Origin: Deferribacteraceae bacterium V6Fe1
GTDB taxonomy: Bacteria > Chrysiogenota > Deferribacteres > Deferribacterales > Deferrivibrionaceae
Length of the DNA: 64,000 nucleotides
Direction of reading: 5' to 3'
NCBI GenBank assembly: GCA_022813675.1
Contig: CP063375.1
Location: 1,190,001-1,254,000 of the forward strand
Below the pieces are notes generated by a model. That model saw nothing but the letters and a program-made list of their open reading frames with translations. It did no database searches and was not told the origin of the DNA. Made by a program: the position numbers and the translations under genes. Below are positions 1 through 9,666 of this stretch, one piece after another; the first letter of the stretch is position 1, and every line of letters begins with the position of its first letter.

Positions 1-137
1 TTGTTAAGAAGATTAAGTCTTTCTTTTTCAGTCATCCCTTTTGTGATAGCAAGGAAAACCGGGATTAGCCCGGGAGGGTCGATAACAAGAAAGAATGTAA
101 CTATTGCTTGTGTGTAAATAAGTATCAAGTCACTCAA
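1..137 (-). CDS. MarC family membrane protein (5' part only)
   Basis: This is the N-terminal 45 codons of a gene that runs off the left edge. The frame starts with TTG at 135-137, with GGAGG eight bases upstream, one base after the stop of the DMT transporter gene. The peptide has a hydrophobic segment followed by FFLVIDPPGLIPVFLAITKG and MTEKER. The VIDP-G-IP-F---TKGM pattern is characteristic of MarC/UPF0056 integral membrane proteins, whose transport function is not settled. It is probably the last member of the minus-strand housekeeping run. The family call rests on the conserved N-terminal motif only. Confidence 0.7.
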   Translation of the reverse strand, partial: MSDLILIYTQAIVTFFLVIDPPGLIPVFLAITKGMTEKERLNLLN

Positions 138-138
138 T

Positions 139-579
139 CTATTTCCTCCATGTTGTAAGTACTACACCGATAATCAGAAGTATTATACCTAATATATTTA
201 TAAAGCTTATGTTAAGCTTTATAACATTCATAGGGTCAAATTTGTCAAGGACGACACCTACTAAAAGCTGTACCCCTATGGTTATTGCAAGAGCTGTGGT
301 GACTCCTGTAATATGTATGGAATAAGTTATGCTGTAAACAAAGATTGCTCCGAGTATGCCGCCTGTAAGGTAAAATACAGGGACTTCAGTTATGTTTTTT
401 AAGTTGTTTTCTCCTTTGAAAAGCATAATTATCAAAAGTGTTAAGGTGCCCACCAAAAAGGATATAAAAGCACTTTCTAAAAATCCGACATGCTTTGCAA
501 GTCTGGCATTTATGCTTGCTTGAAGCGATACAAATGAACCTGCAGCGACTAAAATTAGGATTACAAAAAGTTTATGCAC
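139..579 (-). CDS. DMT-superfamily transporter, YdcZ/DUF606 type
   Basis: A small integral membrane protein of 146 residues with about five hydrophobic segments. The first is near residues 3-20; later ones are rich in Gly, Ile, Leu and Val. Features such as SLQASINARLAKHVG after the first helix and a charged loop (KGENN) before FYLTGGILGAIFV match the YdcZ (DUF606) branch of drug/metabolite transporters, which often act as dimers. The substrate is unknown. I chose GTG at 577-579 over the upstream ATG at 603: a strong Shine-Dalgarno (GAGGGGAG) sits just ahead of the GTG, and the longer form would overlap the preceding methylase gene by 32 bases instead of 8. It is probably co-transcribed with the methylase and serS. 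Confidence 0.75.
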   Translation of the reverse strand: MHKLFVILILVAAGSFVSLQASINARLAKHVGFLESAFISFLVGTLTLLIIMLFKGENNLKNITEVPVFYLTGGILGAIFVYSITYSIHITGVTTALAITIGVQLLVGVVLDKFDPMNVIKLNISFINILGIILLIIGVVLTTWRK

Positions 580-1243
580 TACTCCCCTCAATGACAACAA
601 CAAATGGTGCCTTAGACAACATTTCTTTATTGTTTGCTATCTCTTTGTAGAATCCTCTTAAAAAGGTTTCATTTTCAAATCCAATATTTTGGTGGATAAA
701 GATTCTTTTCTTTACAACCTTAAGCTCATCCGTAATTTTTTTGATAGAATATGGCCTTTCGAGAAAAACGGTAGTCATCCCGTTTACTGGCAGATGTTTA
801 AAGAAGTTTTTTCTCTCTTCCCCTTTTATTGGCGGGAAACCTGCATAAACAAATTTTTCAGCGTAAAAGCCTGAGGCTGATAGAGCAGCCATAATCGACG
901 ACTCAAAACAAAGTGTTTTTACCTTGATGTTAAGACCATAACAGAGGTCAATAAAGTCGTATCCCGGGTCACTTACGCAAGGGGTTCCGGCATCGCTGAA
1001 GAATACAGCGGAGTTAGATTTAGAAACTTTTTCCGCAAGCCGAAATTTATCTTCGTAATCGGTGTGTTCATTTAGGAGATAAAAATCTTTGTCTCTAAGT
1101 CCAAAGCCTGCAAGAAGCCTTAATGTATTTTTTCTTTCTTCCCCTATGACAAAGTCAGATGACGCTAATATATCTTTTATTTTGCTGCCTACAAAATCTA
1201 ATTCAGAGTTTATAGGATTTGGCATTAAGTAAATTATTGCCAT
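572..1243 (-). CDS. SAM-dependent methylase, RsmI-like (tetrapyrrole methylase fold)
   Basis: A 223-residue protein of the tetrapyrrole (corrin/porphyrin) methylase superfamily, closest in appearance to the RsmI branch, which 2'-O-methylates C1402 of 16S rRNA. Visible motifs are IYLMPNPI at the N-terminus (RsmI has a related YVVPTPIGN), IGEERKNTLRLL, the SAM-binding FFSDAGTPCVSDPG, and FVYAGFPP. It lacks the C-terminal extension of classical RsmI (usually 270-290 residues). It may therefore be the shorter paralogous branch, and the C1402 assignment is inference. It follows serS by one base and overlaps the next gene by 8 bases, so it is translated within the serS operon. Confidence 0.75.
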   Translation of the reverse strand: MAIIYLMPNPINSELDFVGSKIKDILASSDFVIGEERKNTLRLLAGFGLRDKDFYLLNEHTDYEDKFRLAEKVSKSNSAVFFSDAGTPCVSDPGYDFIDLCYGLNIKVKTLCFESSIMAALSASGFYAEKFVYAGFPPIKGEERKNFFKHLPVNGMTTVFLERPYSIKKITDELKVVKKRIFIHQNIGFENETFLRGFYKEIANNKEMLSKAPFVVVIEGSSA

Positions 1244-1244
1244 A

Positions 1245-3220
<1,976 letters not shown>

Positions 3221-3233
3221 ATTAATACCTTAA

Positions 3234-3992
3234 TTAATTTACTTTTAATTCTTCTTGCAGTTTGCCTAAAAGATTACTTACGCTCTTAAGATACTTTTTG
3301 CCGTTTTCATTTTTCAGAGCCTGCGTAAGTATAGCTATGGCTTCAGTTTTATTATTGGAGCGTTCTACAATATATTCTGCATAGTCGATTGCTGCCTTCG
3401 GGAATATCTCTGTATCTGGGTATTGCTCAAGAACAGTTTTAAACCTCATTTCCGCTGCCTTAAATTTTTTGGTCCTTAAATAGAATTTTGCTACATAATA
3501 TTCCCTTTCGGCAAGCATCTCTCTCAGCTCTTTAATTTTAGCGTTGGTTTCTACCGTCTTTGCATATTCCGGGAATCTATCTTTAAGCTTTTTAAAATTT
3601 TCAAGGGCTTTGATTGTGTTTGTTTGATCTCTGTCTATTGTGTCAATCTGTTTGTAATAACATAGAGCAAGTCTGTATAAAGCCTGTTTGGCATATTCAT
3701 TATCGGGGTATATATCCAAATACTCTTCGTAAGATGGAATTGCTTCATCAAACTGGTTTAGAAAAAAATATGAGTCAGCAAGGAAAAGCTGAGCCTGTGC
3801 GGCAATTTCCGGGTTGTCAGCCTCTAAAATAGACTGTTCGAAAGCCTCTGCTGCTTTCTTGTATTTCCCCTTCTCAAAATATGTTAAACCCTCTTTTAGC
3901 CAAACGTCCGCGGATTTATTGGGCTCCGGTTTTTTCCCGCAACCAACAATGATTAAAAGAGTCAATGCCATAACTAAAAAAATCTTATTCAT
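3234..3992 (-). CDS. outer-membrane assembly lipoprotein, BamD-like
   Basis: A 252-residue predicted lipoprotein. The first 18 residues form a signal peptide ending in a lipobox, LLIIVGC, so Cys18 is the likely lipidated residue. The rest is TPR-like repeats: ADVWLKEGLTYFEKGKYKKA, AQAQLFLADSYFFLNQFDEA, EYAKQALYRLALCYYKQ and a C-terminal FKAAEMRFKTVLEQYPDTE. This is the size and arrangement of BamD, the essential lipoprotein of the beta-barrel assembly machine in Gram-negative bacteria. Other TPR lipoproteins (YbgF/CpoB-like) are a weaker alternative because they carry an N-terminal coiled coil that is absent here. It lies between rimO and the TPR gene on the same strand. Confidence 0.8.
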   Translation of the reverse strand: MNKIFLVMALTLLIIVGCGKKPEPNKSADVWLKEGLTYFEKGKYKKAAEAFEQSILEADNPEIAAQAQLFLADSYFFLNQFDEAIPSYEEYLDIYPDNEYAKQALYRLALCYYKQIDTIDRDQTNTIKALENFKKLKDRFPEYAKTVETNAKIKELREMLAEREYYVAKFYLRTKKFKAAEMRFKTVLEQYPDTEIFPKAAIDYAEYIVERSNNKTEAIAILTQALKNENGKKYLKSVSNLLGKLQEELKVN

Positions 3993-4039
3993 AATTTCCC
4001 CTAAATTTCAGTTTATCTTTAAATTTGCCATTATAACAG

Positions 4040-5338
4040 TCAATTTAATATTTGACAATATATATCGGGATATACAATTTTTTTTATCTTACAAGTGTAG
4101 GGTCCTACACCTTTGTCTGCAATTCCATCAATAAAATATGCTTTCCCGTCAATTTCAGGTGCTTGAAAAAGAGCTCTGCCTTCCAAAATAAATTCAAAAT
4201 CATCATTTGTTTTTTCAACATAACATTGGATTGTTCCTCTTTTCAGCTTTTTAAGCGTATTCATTGTATTCTTTTTTTGCAACTTTTTTATTCTTGAGAG
4301 TCTGTTGTTTACAACTCTTTTGCTATTTGGATTTTCCATGGTGGCAGCTTTTGTTCCATCTTCTTTATAGTATGGGAAAAAACCGGCAAAATCAGGTGTA
4401 TAGTCTTCAATAAAATTATACAGCTTTAGAAAATCCTCTTCTGTTTCCTGCGGAAAACCTATGATTGCAGTTGTCCTGATGATGGATGAGCTATCTTTAT
4501 CCCTGATATATTCAAAAACCTGTTTTATCTTATTCGAGTCAGATTTTCTGTTCATAAGATTAAGGATTTTATCACTAAAATGTTGTATCGGTATCTCGAA
4601 ATAATTTAAAATTTTTTCATTGCCAATAACAAAATCTATAAAAGAATTATCTATACCGTCAGGGTTAAGGTATAACAACCTGACTTTAAAGTCCCCTTCG
4701 ATTTTTGTTATCTCGGTTAAAAGCTCTTTTATTTGAGGTTTTTTATAAATATCAATTCCATATTTGGTAGTGTCCTGTGATATTATGATAATTTCTTTTA
4801 CGTTATTTTTTATCAGATTCTTTGCTTCTTCTACAATTTCATTAAAGTTTCTGCTTGCAAGCCTCCCCCTTATGGAAGGGATTGTGCAGTAGGAACAGTT
4901 GTTGTTACAGCCTTCGGAAATTTTTAAAAAGGCATAATATGGTGTATTAAGTAATAGCCTGTTATTACTATAAAATCTTTTCTGTGTATCTTTACTTTCT
5001 TTATTTTGGAGATAATCTTTGACTTTGTAAAGGGTACCTACCCCCGTAAAAAAATCGACTTCGGGGAACTCTTTTGAAAATTCATTTTTGTATCTTTCCA
5101 CCATACACCCGGTAACAATCAATTTGGCATCTTTTTTCTTTTCTTTGTTTACTTGTAAAATATTTTCAATTGCTTCATTTACGGCAGGCTCGATGAATCC
5201 GCATGTGTTAACGATTACTGCATCGGCCTCAGGAATATTGTTTGTTATTTCAAAACTTTCTCCCTTTAAATCCCCTATAAGATATTCGAGATCTGTTTGA
5301 TTTTTAGGACATCCTAAACTAACTAATGCTATCTTCAT
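4040..5338 (-). CDS. rimO: ribosomal protein S12 methylthiotransferase RimO
   Basis: A radical SAM methylthiotransferase of 432 residues that modifies an aspartate of ribosomal protein S12. The N-terminal UPF0004 domain has three cluster-binding cysteines: Cys10 (SLGCPKNQTD), Cys46 (VNTCGF) and Cys78 (VTGCMV). The radical SAM domain has the CxxxCxxC motif at Cys144, Cys148 and Cys151 (SEGCNNNCSYCTIPSIRG). A C-terminal TRAM domain begins near residue 370. The SLGCPKNQ start is typical of RimO rather than MiaB. The ATG overlaps the stop of ribF by four bases, indicating translational coupling. Confidence 0.95.
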   Translation of the reverse strand: MKIALVSLGCPKNQTDLEYLIGDLKGESFEITNNIPEADAVIVNTCGFIEPAVNEAIENILQVNKEKKKDAKLIVTGCMVERYKNEFSKEFPEVDFFTGVGTLYKVKDYLQNKESKDTQKRFYSNNRLLLNTPYYAFLKISEGCNNNCSYCTIPSIRGRLASRNFNEIVEEAKNLIKNNVKEIIIISQDTTKYGIDIYKKPQIKELLTEITKIEGDFKVRLLYLNPDGIDNSFIDFVIGNEKILNYFEIPIQHFSDKILNLMNRKSDSNKIKQVFEYIRDKDSSSIIRTTAIIGFPQETEEDFLKLYNFIEDYTPDFAGFFPYYKEDGTKAATMENPNSKRVVNNRLSRIKKLQKKNTMNTLKKLKRGTIQCYVEKTNDDFEFILEGRALFQAPEIDGKAYFIDGIADKGVGPYTCKIKKIVYPDIYCQILN

Positions 5339-6255
5339 TTTAATTTAAAAAACTCCTTGGCAATTTTTACATCTTCGTCAATTTTCATTTTCAATTGGTT
5401 AAAAGAGTCAAACTTCATCTCTTCCCTTAAGTATTTGAGAAAGGATATTTTGACATTTTTACCATAAATATCTTCGTCAAAGTTAAGGATGTATGTTTCT
5501 ATCCTTAGTTCGTTTTTATCCACGATTGTCGGCCTAATTCCTACATTTGTTAGAGAAGGGTATTCCTGCTGCCCGATAAATGTTTTTGTGATATAGACCC
5601 CATACTTGGGGATTATATAATTGTTATGATTGATATTTGCCGTTGGGTATCCTATTAGTTTTCCAAGATTGTCTCCATCGGTTACAACCCCTTCCATATC
5701 AAATTCTCTTCCGAGCATTTTATTGGCAAGCTCAATATTACCTTCCTTTATGAGCTTTCTGATATTGGTGCTTGAAACGGTCATGTTGTCTATTTCAACT
5801 TTATCGATTTTTATGGCGTTATAACCATATTTTGCCGAAAGCATATGAAGCAGGTTAAAATCGCCCTGTCTTTTTTTGCCAAATCTGTAATCGTATCCTA
5901 CGACGATATATCTGGCTTTTAATTTCTTAACGAGCAGTTCTCTGACAAAAAGCTCCGCAGGCATGCTTGCAAATTCATCCGTAAAATCTATGCTTATAAG
6001 ATGTTTTATCCCTTTATCAAAGATTAGCTGCATTTTTTTGCTTTCAGGCATAATCAGCTCTATATCTGCACCAAAATGGCTCATGGGATGATTGTTAAAT
6101 GTAAACAACACAGGCTCAAAACTATATTTCTTAGAAAGCTCTACAACTTTACCGATAATTTTTTGATGGCCTATGTGGACACCGTCAAAGTTTCCTATGG
6201 TTATAACAGTATCTGTTGTAGTGTTAAATTTTTCAAGGTCTCTATACAGTTTCAT
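5335..6255 (-). CDS. ribF: bifunctional riboflavin kinase / FAD synthetase
   Basis: Converts riboflavin to FMN and FMN to FAD. The N-terminal nucleotidyltransferase half has TIGNFDGVHIGHQ with the HxGH signature and a later STNIRKLI motif. The C-terminal flavokinase half has GKLIGYPTANI and TNVGIRPT, then an ETYILNFDEDIYGK strand and SFLKYLREEMKFDS at the end. The open frame extends 20 codons upstream as a hydrophobic stretch, but I place the start at ATG 6255 (MKLYRDLEKF). This gives a normal 306 residues and leaves the 65-base gap to the divergent yigZ gene free for promoters. It is the first gene of the minus-strand run. Confidence 0.95.
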   Translation of the reverse strand: MKLYRDLEKFNTTTDTVITIGNFDGVHIGHQKIIGKVVELSKKYSFEPVLFTFNNHPMSHFGADIELIMPESKKMQLIFDKGIKHLISIDFTDEFASMPAELFVRELLVKKLKARYIVVGYDYRFGKKRQGDFNLLHMLSAKYGYNAIKIDKVEIDNMTVSSTNIRKLIKEGNIELANKMLGREFDMEGVVTDGDNLGKLIGYPTANINHNNYIIPKYGVYITKTFIGQQEYPSLTNVGIRPTIVDKNELRIETYILNFDEDIYGKNVKISFLKYLREEMKFDSFNQLKMKIDEDVKIAKEFFKLK

Positions 6256-6320
6256 CTTGCAGGAATATATTACAAAGACTATAAGTTTACAATAAAAAAT
6301 TAAAATATAAGACAAGTGAT

Positions 6321-6887
6321 ATGATTATTTTAGCGGAAGAAGGTTTTGCGGAAATAGAAGTAAAAAAATCAAAGTTTTTGTCATATGCCGTTCATGTAGA
6401 TTATTTTGAAAGTAAATTGAATTTATTAAAACAAGAGCATCCAAAAGCACGGCATATTGTGTGGGCATATAAAAAGACAGATGAATATGGCAATGTTGAT
6501 CTTAAATCTACGGATGATGGAGAGCCGAAAGGGACAGCAGGCAAACCGACATTAAATGTGCTCAGTTATAGTGGAATAGACAATGTGGCAATTTTTACGG
6601 TTCGTTACTTCGGAGGGATTTTGCTTGGTACAGGGGGGCTAGTAAAGGCATACTCGGATGCAGCAAATCTTGCTTTGAAAAATTGTAAGGTGATTGATAC
6701 CGCGGAAGTTTATAAAGCGACTATTGTTGTCCCTTTTTCTAAGACCCAACATATTTTTTATCTTATTGAAAAATTTGCTTTGACGGTTGTCAAACAGGAC
6801 TATGTGCCAGATGGGGTAGTTTTGGAAATATTAGGCAAAGAGCAATTGGTAAAGGAGGTTAAAAGCGCTTGTGAAGCTTGTCATTGA
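6321..6887 (+). CDS. YigZ/IMPACT family protein
   Basis: A 188-residue protein of the UPF0029/Impact family. The signature stretch lies around residues 70-105: STDDGEPKGTAGKPTLNVL followed by TVRYFGGILLGTGGLVKAYS. A second alpha/beta domain (about 130-188) resembles EF-G domain IV. In eukaryotes the family regulates Gcn2; in bacteria the role is not established, though a link to translation is suspected. It is transcribed divergently from ribF and overlaps the next gene by 17 bases. Confidence 0.9.
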   Translation: MIILAEEGFAEIEVKKSKFLSYAVHVDYFESKLNLLKQEHPKARHIVWAYKKTDEYGNVDLKSTDDGEPKGTAGKPTLNVLSYSGIDNVAIFTVRYFGGILLGTGGLVKAYSDAANLALKNCKVIDTAEVYKATIVVPFSKTQHIFYLIEKFALTVVKQDYVPDGVVLEILGKEQLVKEVKSACEACH

Positions 6888-7344
6888 TGGTTACAATCTA
6901 CTTTTTAAGATTTTTCATAAAGAACCATTTTCGATTCTTGAGGAGGAAAGGGACTATCTGGCTGAAATGCTCTTTAGTTATAAAAAGATAAAAAAACATA
7001 AAATCATGTTGGTTTTTGACGGAGAGCGGGCTGATAAGTTTCAGATAAAAGGGGTCAGTGTAGTTTTTACCGATGCAGGTGTCAGTGCTGATAGATATAT
7101 TATGGACTATGCAACAAAAGATAGAGGTGTTGTAGTTGTGACTTCAGACAATGAAATTATAAATTACGTTTCTGCATTGGGCGTGACGGCCATCAGGTCG
7201 GAAAAGTTTGCAATGAAGCTTGAAGAGGCTTTTTATAGTGCGATTAAAGGGGATGAAATGCCTGATTTTGACGATTATTCCATCCCTGGTAAAAAGCTAA
7301 AAAAGAAAGAACGACGGCGGAAGCGAATTGACAGCAAACTATGA
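6871..7344 (+). CDS. NYN-domain (YacP-like) putative ribonuclease
   Basis: A 157-residue protein with a PIN-like NYN fold. It begins MKLVIDGYNLLF, the diagnostic first strand with the catalytic Asp, then KIMLVFDGERAD, and VVVVTSDNEIINYV carrying further acidic residues. The last 25 residues are strongly basic (KKLKKKERRRKR). YacP/Rae1 relatives are ribosome-associated or mRNA-cleaving endonucleases; a similar role here is inference. The GTG start at 6871 is supported by AAAGGAGG at 6851-6858. It overlaps yigZ and is translated with it. It is the last ordinary chromosomal gene before the genomic island. Confidence 0.85.
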   Translation: MKLVIDGYNLLFKIFHKEPFSILEEERDYLAEMLFSYKKIKKHKIMLVFDGERADKFQIKGVSVVFTDAGVSADRYIMDYATKDRGVVVVTSDNEIINYVSALGVTAIRSEKFAMKLEEAFYSAIKGDEMPDFDDYSIPGKKLKKKERRRKRIDSKL

Positions 7345-7703
7345 TAACTCGGATAAAGGCTTAAAAGAGGATAAAAAAAATGCTGAGGGGGGAGCGCAGT
7401 TTTACCACTTAACTTATTTATGTAAAAGCAAAAATTATTACTTGGTTTATTGCCTAACCTCATCTCTAACCCTACCAAAAATCTTAAATATTTTAGCCAC
7501 AATTGCTAATTTAAAATAGAATAATATAAAGTCAACTTTATTTTTTAAATTTAGTTAATGATGAGTAATGTCAATTTAATTGTGTCACCTTAATTATTCT
7601 TTAACAACATTATTAAATGATTTAAATATTTATTGCCTCTTTATCCATCAAGGATTTTATATGTTTGTTTTAATTTTACATAATATACTCCTTTACATTT
7701 TTT
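7345..7703. other. non-coding left flank of the genomic island
   Basis: A stretch of 359 bases without a convincing gene. It holds the degenerate copy of the tRNA-Leu 3' end (7371-7393). It also holds the 7-mer AACCTCA at 7456 and the 10-mer TCTAACCCTA at 7465-7474, both of which recur (the 10-mer inverted) in the flank next to the integrase at 19290-19325. The rest is AT-rich. No convincing rho-independent terminator was seen for either flanking gene. Confidence 0.5.
7371..7393 (+). repeat. putative attL, degenerate copy of tRNA-Leu 3' end
   Basis: The 23 bases here align with 19422-19444, which covers the tRNA-Leu 3' end and the A-run beyond it. Both read ATA, an A-run, TGC and then TGAGGGGGGA, in the same orientation. 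There are two one-base indels: the A-run is 8 versus 7, and a C is missing after TGC. The sequences diverge immediately to the right, as expected for an attachment core at the far end of an element inserted into a tRNA 3' end. The match is short and low in complexity, so this is a candidate only. Confidence 0.5.
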
Positions 7704-9662
7704 TTATGCCTTAACACATGATAATAGTAAATGAGCATTTTTTTTTCTCTGGTAATCATACTCTTTTTTCAATTTATATAAGTTTGATTTAGGATTGTTT
7801 ATTTCGTCTCTACTTATGGAATAGTGCTCTCGAATAAAATTATTAACAATCTCATTTTTTGTATATTTAGTGATATTAGAAAAATCATTAGCCTTGATAA
7901 CTTCTAAAGCTTTTATTTGTTGTTTGGTAGTCAAATTATTAAAATCATCCCACCATTTTTTAGTAAATCCAATTTCTTCAAAAAAATACCGGTGCAGTAT
8001 ATATGTTTCAGGCATTAATAATATTTTGTTATATTCATTTATATCTTTGCCAAAAGCTTTATGAAAAAAACTTATACCTGTCCCAATTTTTCCTTTAGTA
8101 GCATTCAAAATAGTTTGAATTGCTCTGATATACTTTCTACTCCAATGTTCTCCTATGTAATCACGATTAAGATATTTTTCTCCACTAATTGGATGATACT
8201 TCATCGGGAAAGAATAAATATTTATATTTAACTCTTCTGCTAACATAACGTTTATTTTAATTCTCTCATAAAGGTCTTCTGGTTTATCTTTTTCGTTGTA
8301 TAATAGATAATTTGAAAGGTTTCTAATATTATATTTTGCAGCTAACCTAATAGCATTCACATAAATATCTTTATAATCTAAGCTGTCAAATGCAATTCTT
8401 AATGGCCTTATGGGGATTTCACTCAATAGCCTCATTTTTTCTTCATTCAATAGCCTTGCATCTACTCCTTGGTTAAAATCCACATATCGTGTTTTAGGTG
8501 TTTTATTACGATATTCATTAAAAGTATCTTTAATTTCTGGATAAATCTTTAAAATTGAGTCTTTAGTTGCACTTTCAATATTAAGTAAATCATTTTCTTT
8601 TAAGAGCGAATAGAGGTCTTGTTGCTTTTGCCCTTTTAATCTTTTTAATAAATACTGAAGTAACTCAAAACTTTTTTTAATATAGGCTTGGTCATTAACT
8701 GATTTTTTTAAATTATTTATGGCAATATCTAAATAATTTGGTTCTACAAATTTAGCACCAATAATAAAACCACTTTCTTTGATTTCTTCAATAATCTTAG
8801 GAAATTCTTTTGAGGCCAAAACATTATTGTCAAGTAACAATAGATTCCTTTGGTCTCCATATTTTTCCTTAATAGCTTCAATTTTATCTTTTAATGAAAT
8901 ATAAGAATTAAATTTTGGTTCAATTTTCCATACAGCACAAAATGAACATTTTCTAATACATCCTCTTGTCATATAAGCGTAATATGCATTGCTTTCAGGA
9001 TATTTATAATCTGTTTCATCTAAGATAGAATAATCAAGAGGCAATTGGTCTATTATAATATTGTTGTTGTCGAAAACACCGGGTTTATCTAAGAGCCCTT
9101 TGTGTGGCTTAATGCCAGTTTCTTTTTCTAAATCATCAGAAAGAACAGTTGCCATTACTCCGCCTATTTTTATATCATCTAATTTTTTTACTAAAACTTT
9201 AGCATCATTTATTGTTTTAACAGTAATTTCCCAATAAAATGTAAATAAAGTTGTTATATAAATTCTATCGAAATAAATGTCCCCAATATATTTTTTTCCC
9301 CGATAGTATTCAGAAAAATATTTAAGCCAAACTTCTATTAATGTGCCATCGCCATCATTTTTTTCATCTTGTGTAAACTCAATAATTTCGTTTAATATTT
9401 TAGAATTATGTGTAATTATATATTTTTTTATTAAGCTTTTGATTATATACCATCTAATATTAGGAGCTATTTCTTTTAGTTTATTTAAGCAGTTTTTAAG
9501 AACAAAGCTAATAATTAATTCGCTTATATTACCTTTGTGAAAAATAATATCATCACCCATCATTCGATGGTAGGTTGATATTTTCATCAAACCTATTGGA
9601 GGATATTTATTTTTGTAGTTTGGTTCCAATAAGAGAACTTTTTTCTTTCCTACTTTATCCAT
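7704..9662 (-). CDS. radical SAM protein with N-terminal B12-binding-like region
   Basis: A 652-residue radical SAM enzyme of unknown reaction. The cluster motif is Cys235-x3-Cys239-x2-Cys242 in YMTRGCIRKCSFCAVWK. The N-terminus (KKVLLLEPNYKNKYPPIGL) resembles the first strand and loop of cobalamin-binding domains fused to radical SAM enzymes, but I see no DxHxxG cobalamin ligand motif, so B12 use is doubtful. Around 300 residues follow the SAM barrel without a recognised fold. It is the last gene of the island operon, 4 bases after the GHKL ATPase gene. A radical SAM enzyme in a DNA-processing operon could modify nucleic acid, protein or a small molecule; the sequence does not say which. Confidence 0.85.
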   Translation of the reverse strand: MDKVGKKKVLLLEPNYKNKYPPIGLMKISTYHRMMGDDIIFHKGNISELIISFVLKNCLNKLKEIAPNIRWYIIKSLIKKYIITHNSKILNEIIEFTQDEKNDGDGTLIEVWLKYFSEYYRGKKYIGDIYFDRIYITTLFTFYWEITVKTINDAKVLVKKLDDIKIGGVMATVLSDDLEKETGIKPHKGLLDKPGVFDNNNIIIDQLPLDYSILDETDYKYPESNAYYAYMTRGCIRKCSFCAVWKIEPKFNSYISLKDKIEAIKEKYGDQRNLLLLDNNVLASKEFPKIIEEIKESGFIIGAKFVEPNYLDIAINNLKKSVNDQAYIKKSFELLQYLLKRLKGQKQQDLYSLLKENDLLNIESATKDSILKIYPEIKDTFNEYRNKTPKTRYVDFNQGVDARLLNEEKMRLLSEIPIRPLRIAFDSLDYKDIYVNAIRLAAKYNIRNLSNYLLYNEKDKPEDLYERIKINVMLAEELNINIYSFPMKYHPISGEKYLNRDYIGEHWSRKYIRAIQTILNATKGKIGTGISFFHKAFGKDINEYNKILLMPETYILHRYFFEEIGFTKKWWDDFNNLTTKQQIKALEVIKANDFSNITKYTKNEIVNNFIREHYSISRDEINNPKSNLYKLKKEYDYQRKKNAHLLLSCVKA

Positions 9663-9666
9663 CTTA

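Noticed and set aside
6256-6315. 20-residue hydrophobic N-terminal extension of ribF
   Set aside because: RibF is cytoplasmic and its fold begins at MKLYRDLEKF; the extra stretch would fill the divergent promoter region and has no Shine-Dalgarno.
7275-7502. 75-codon minus-strand frame over the end of the NYN gene and the island flank
   Set aside because: It has no family resemblance or ribosome site, and it is antisense to the basic tail of a real gene.
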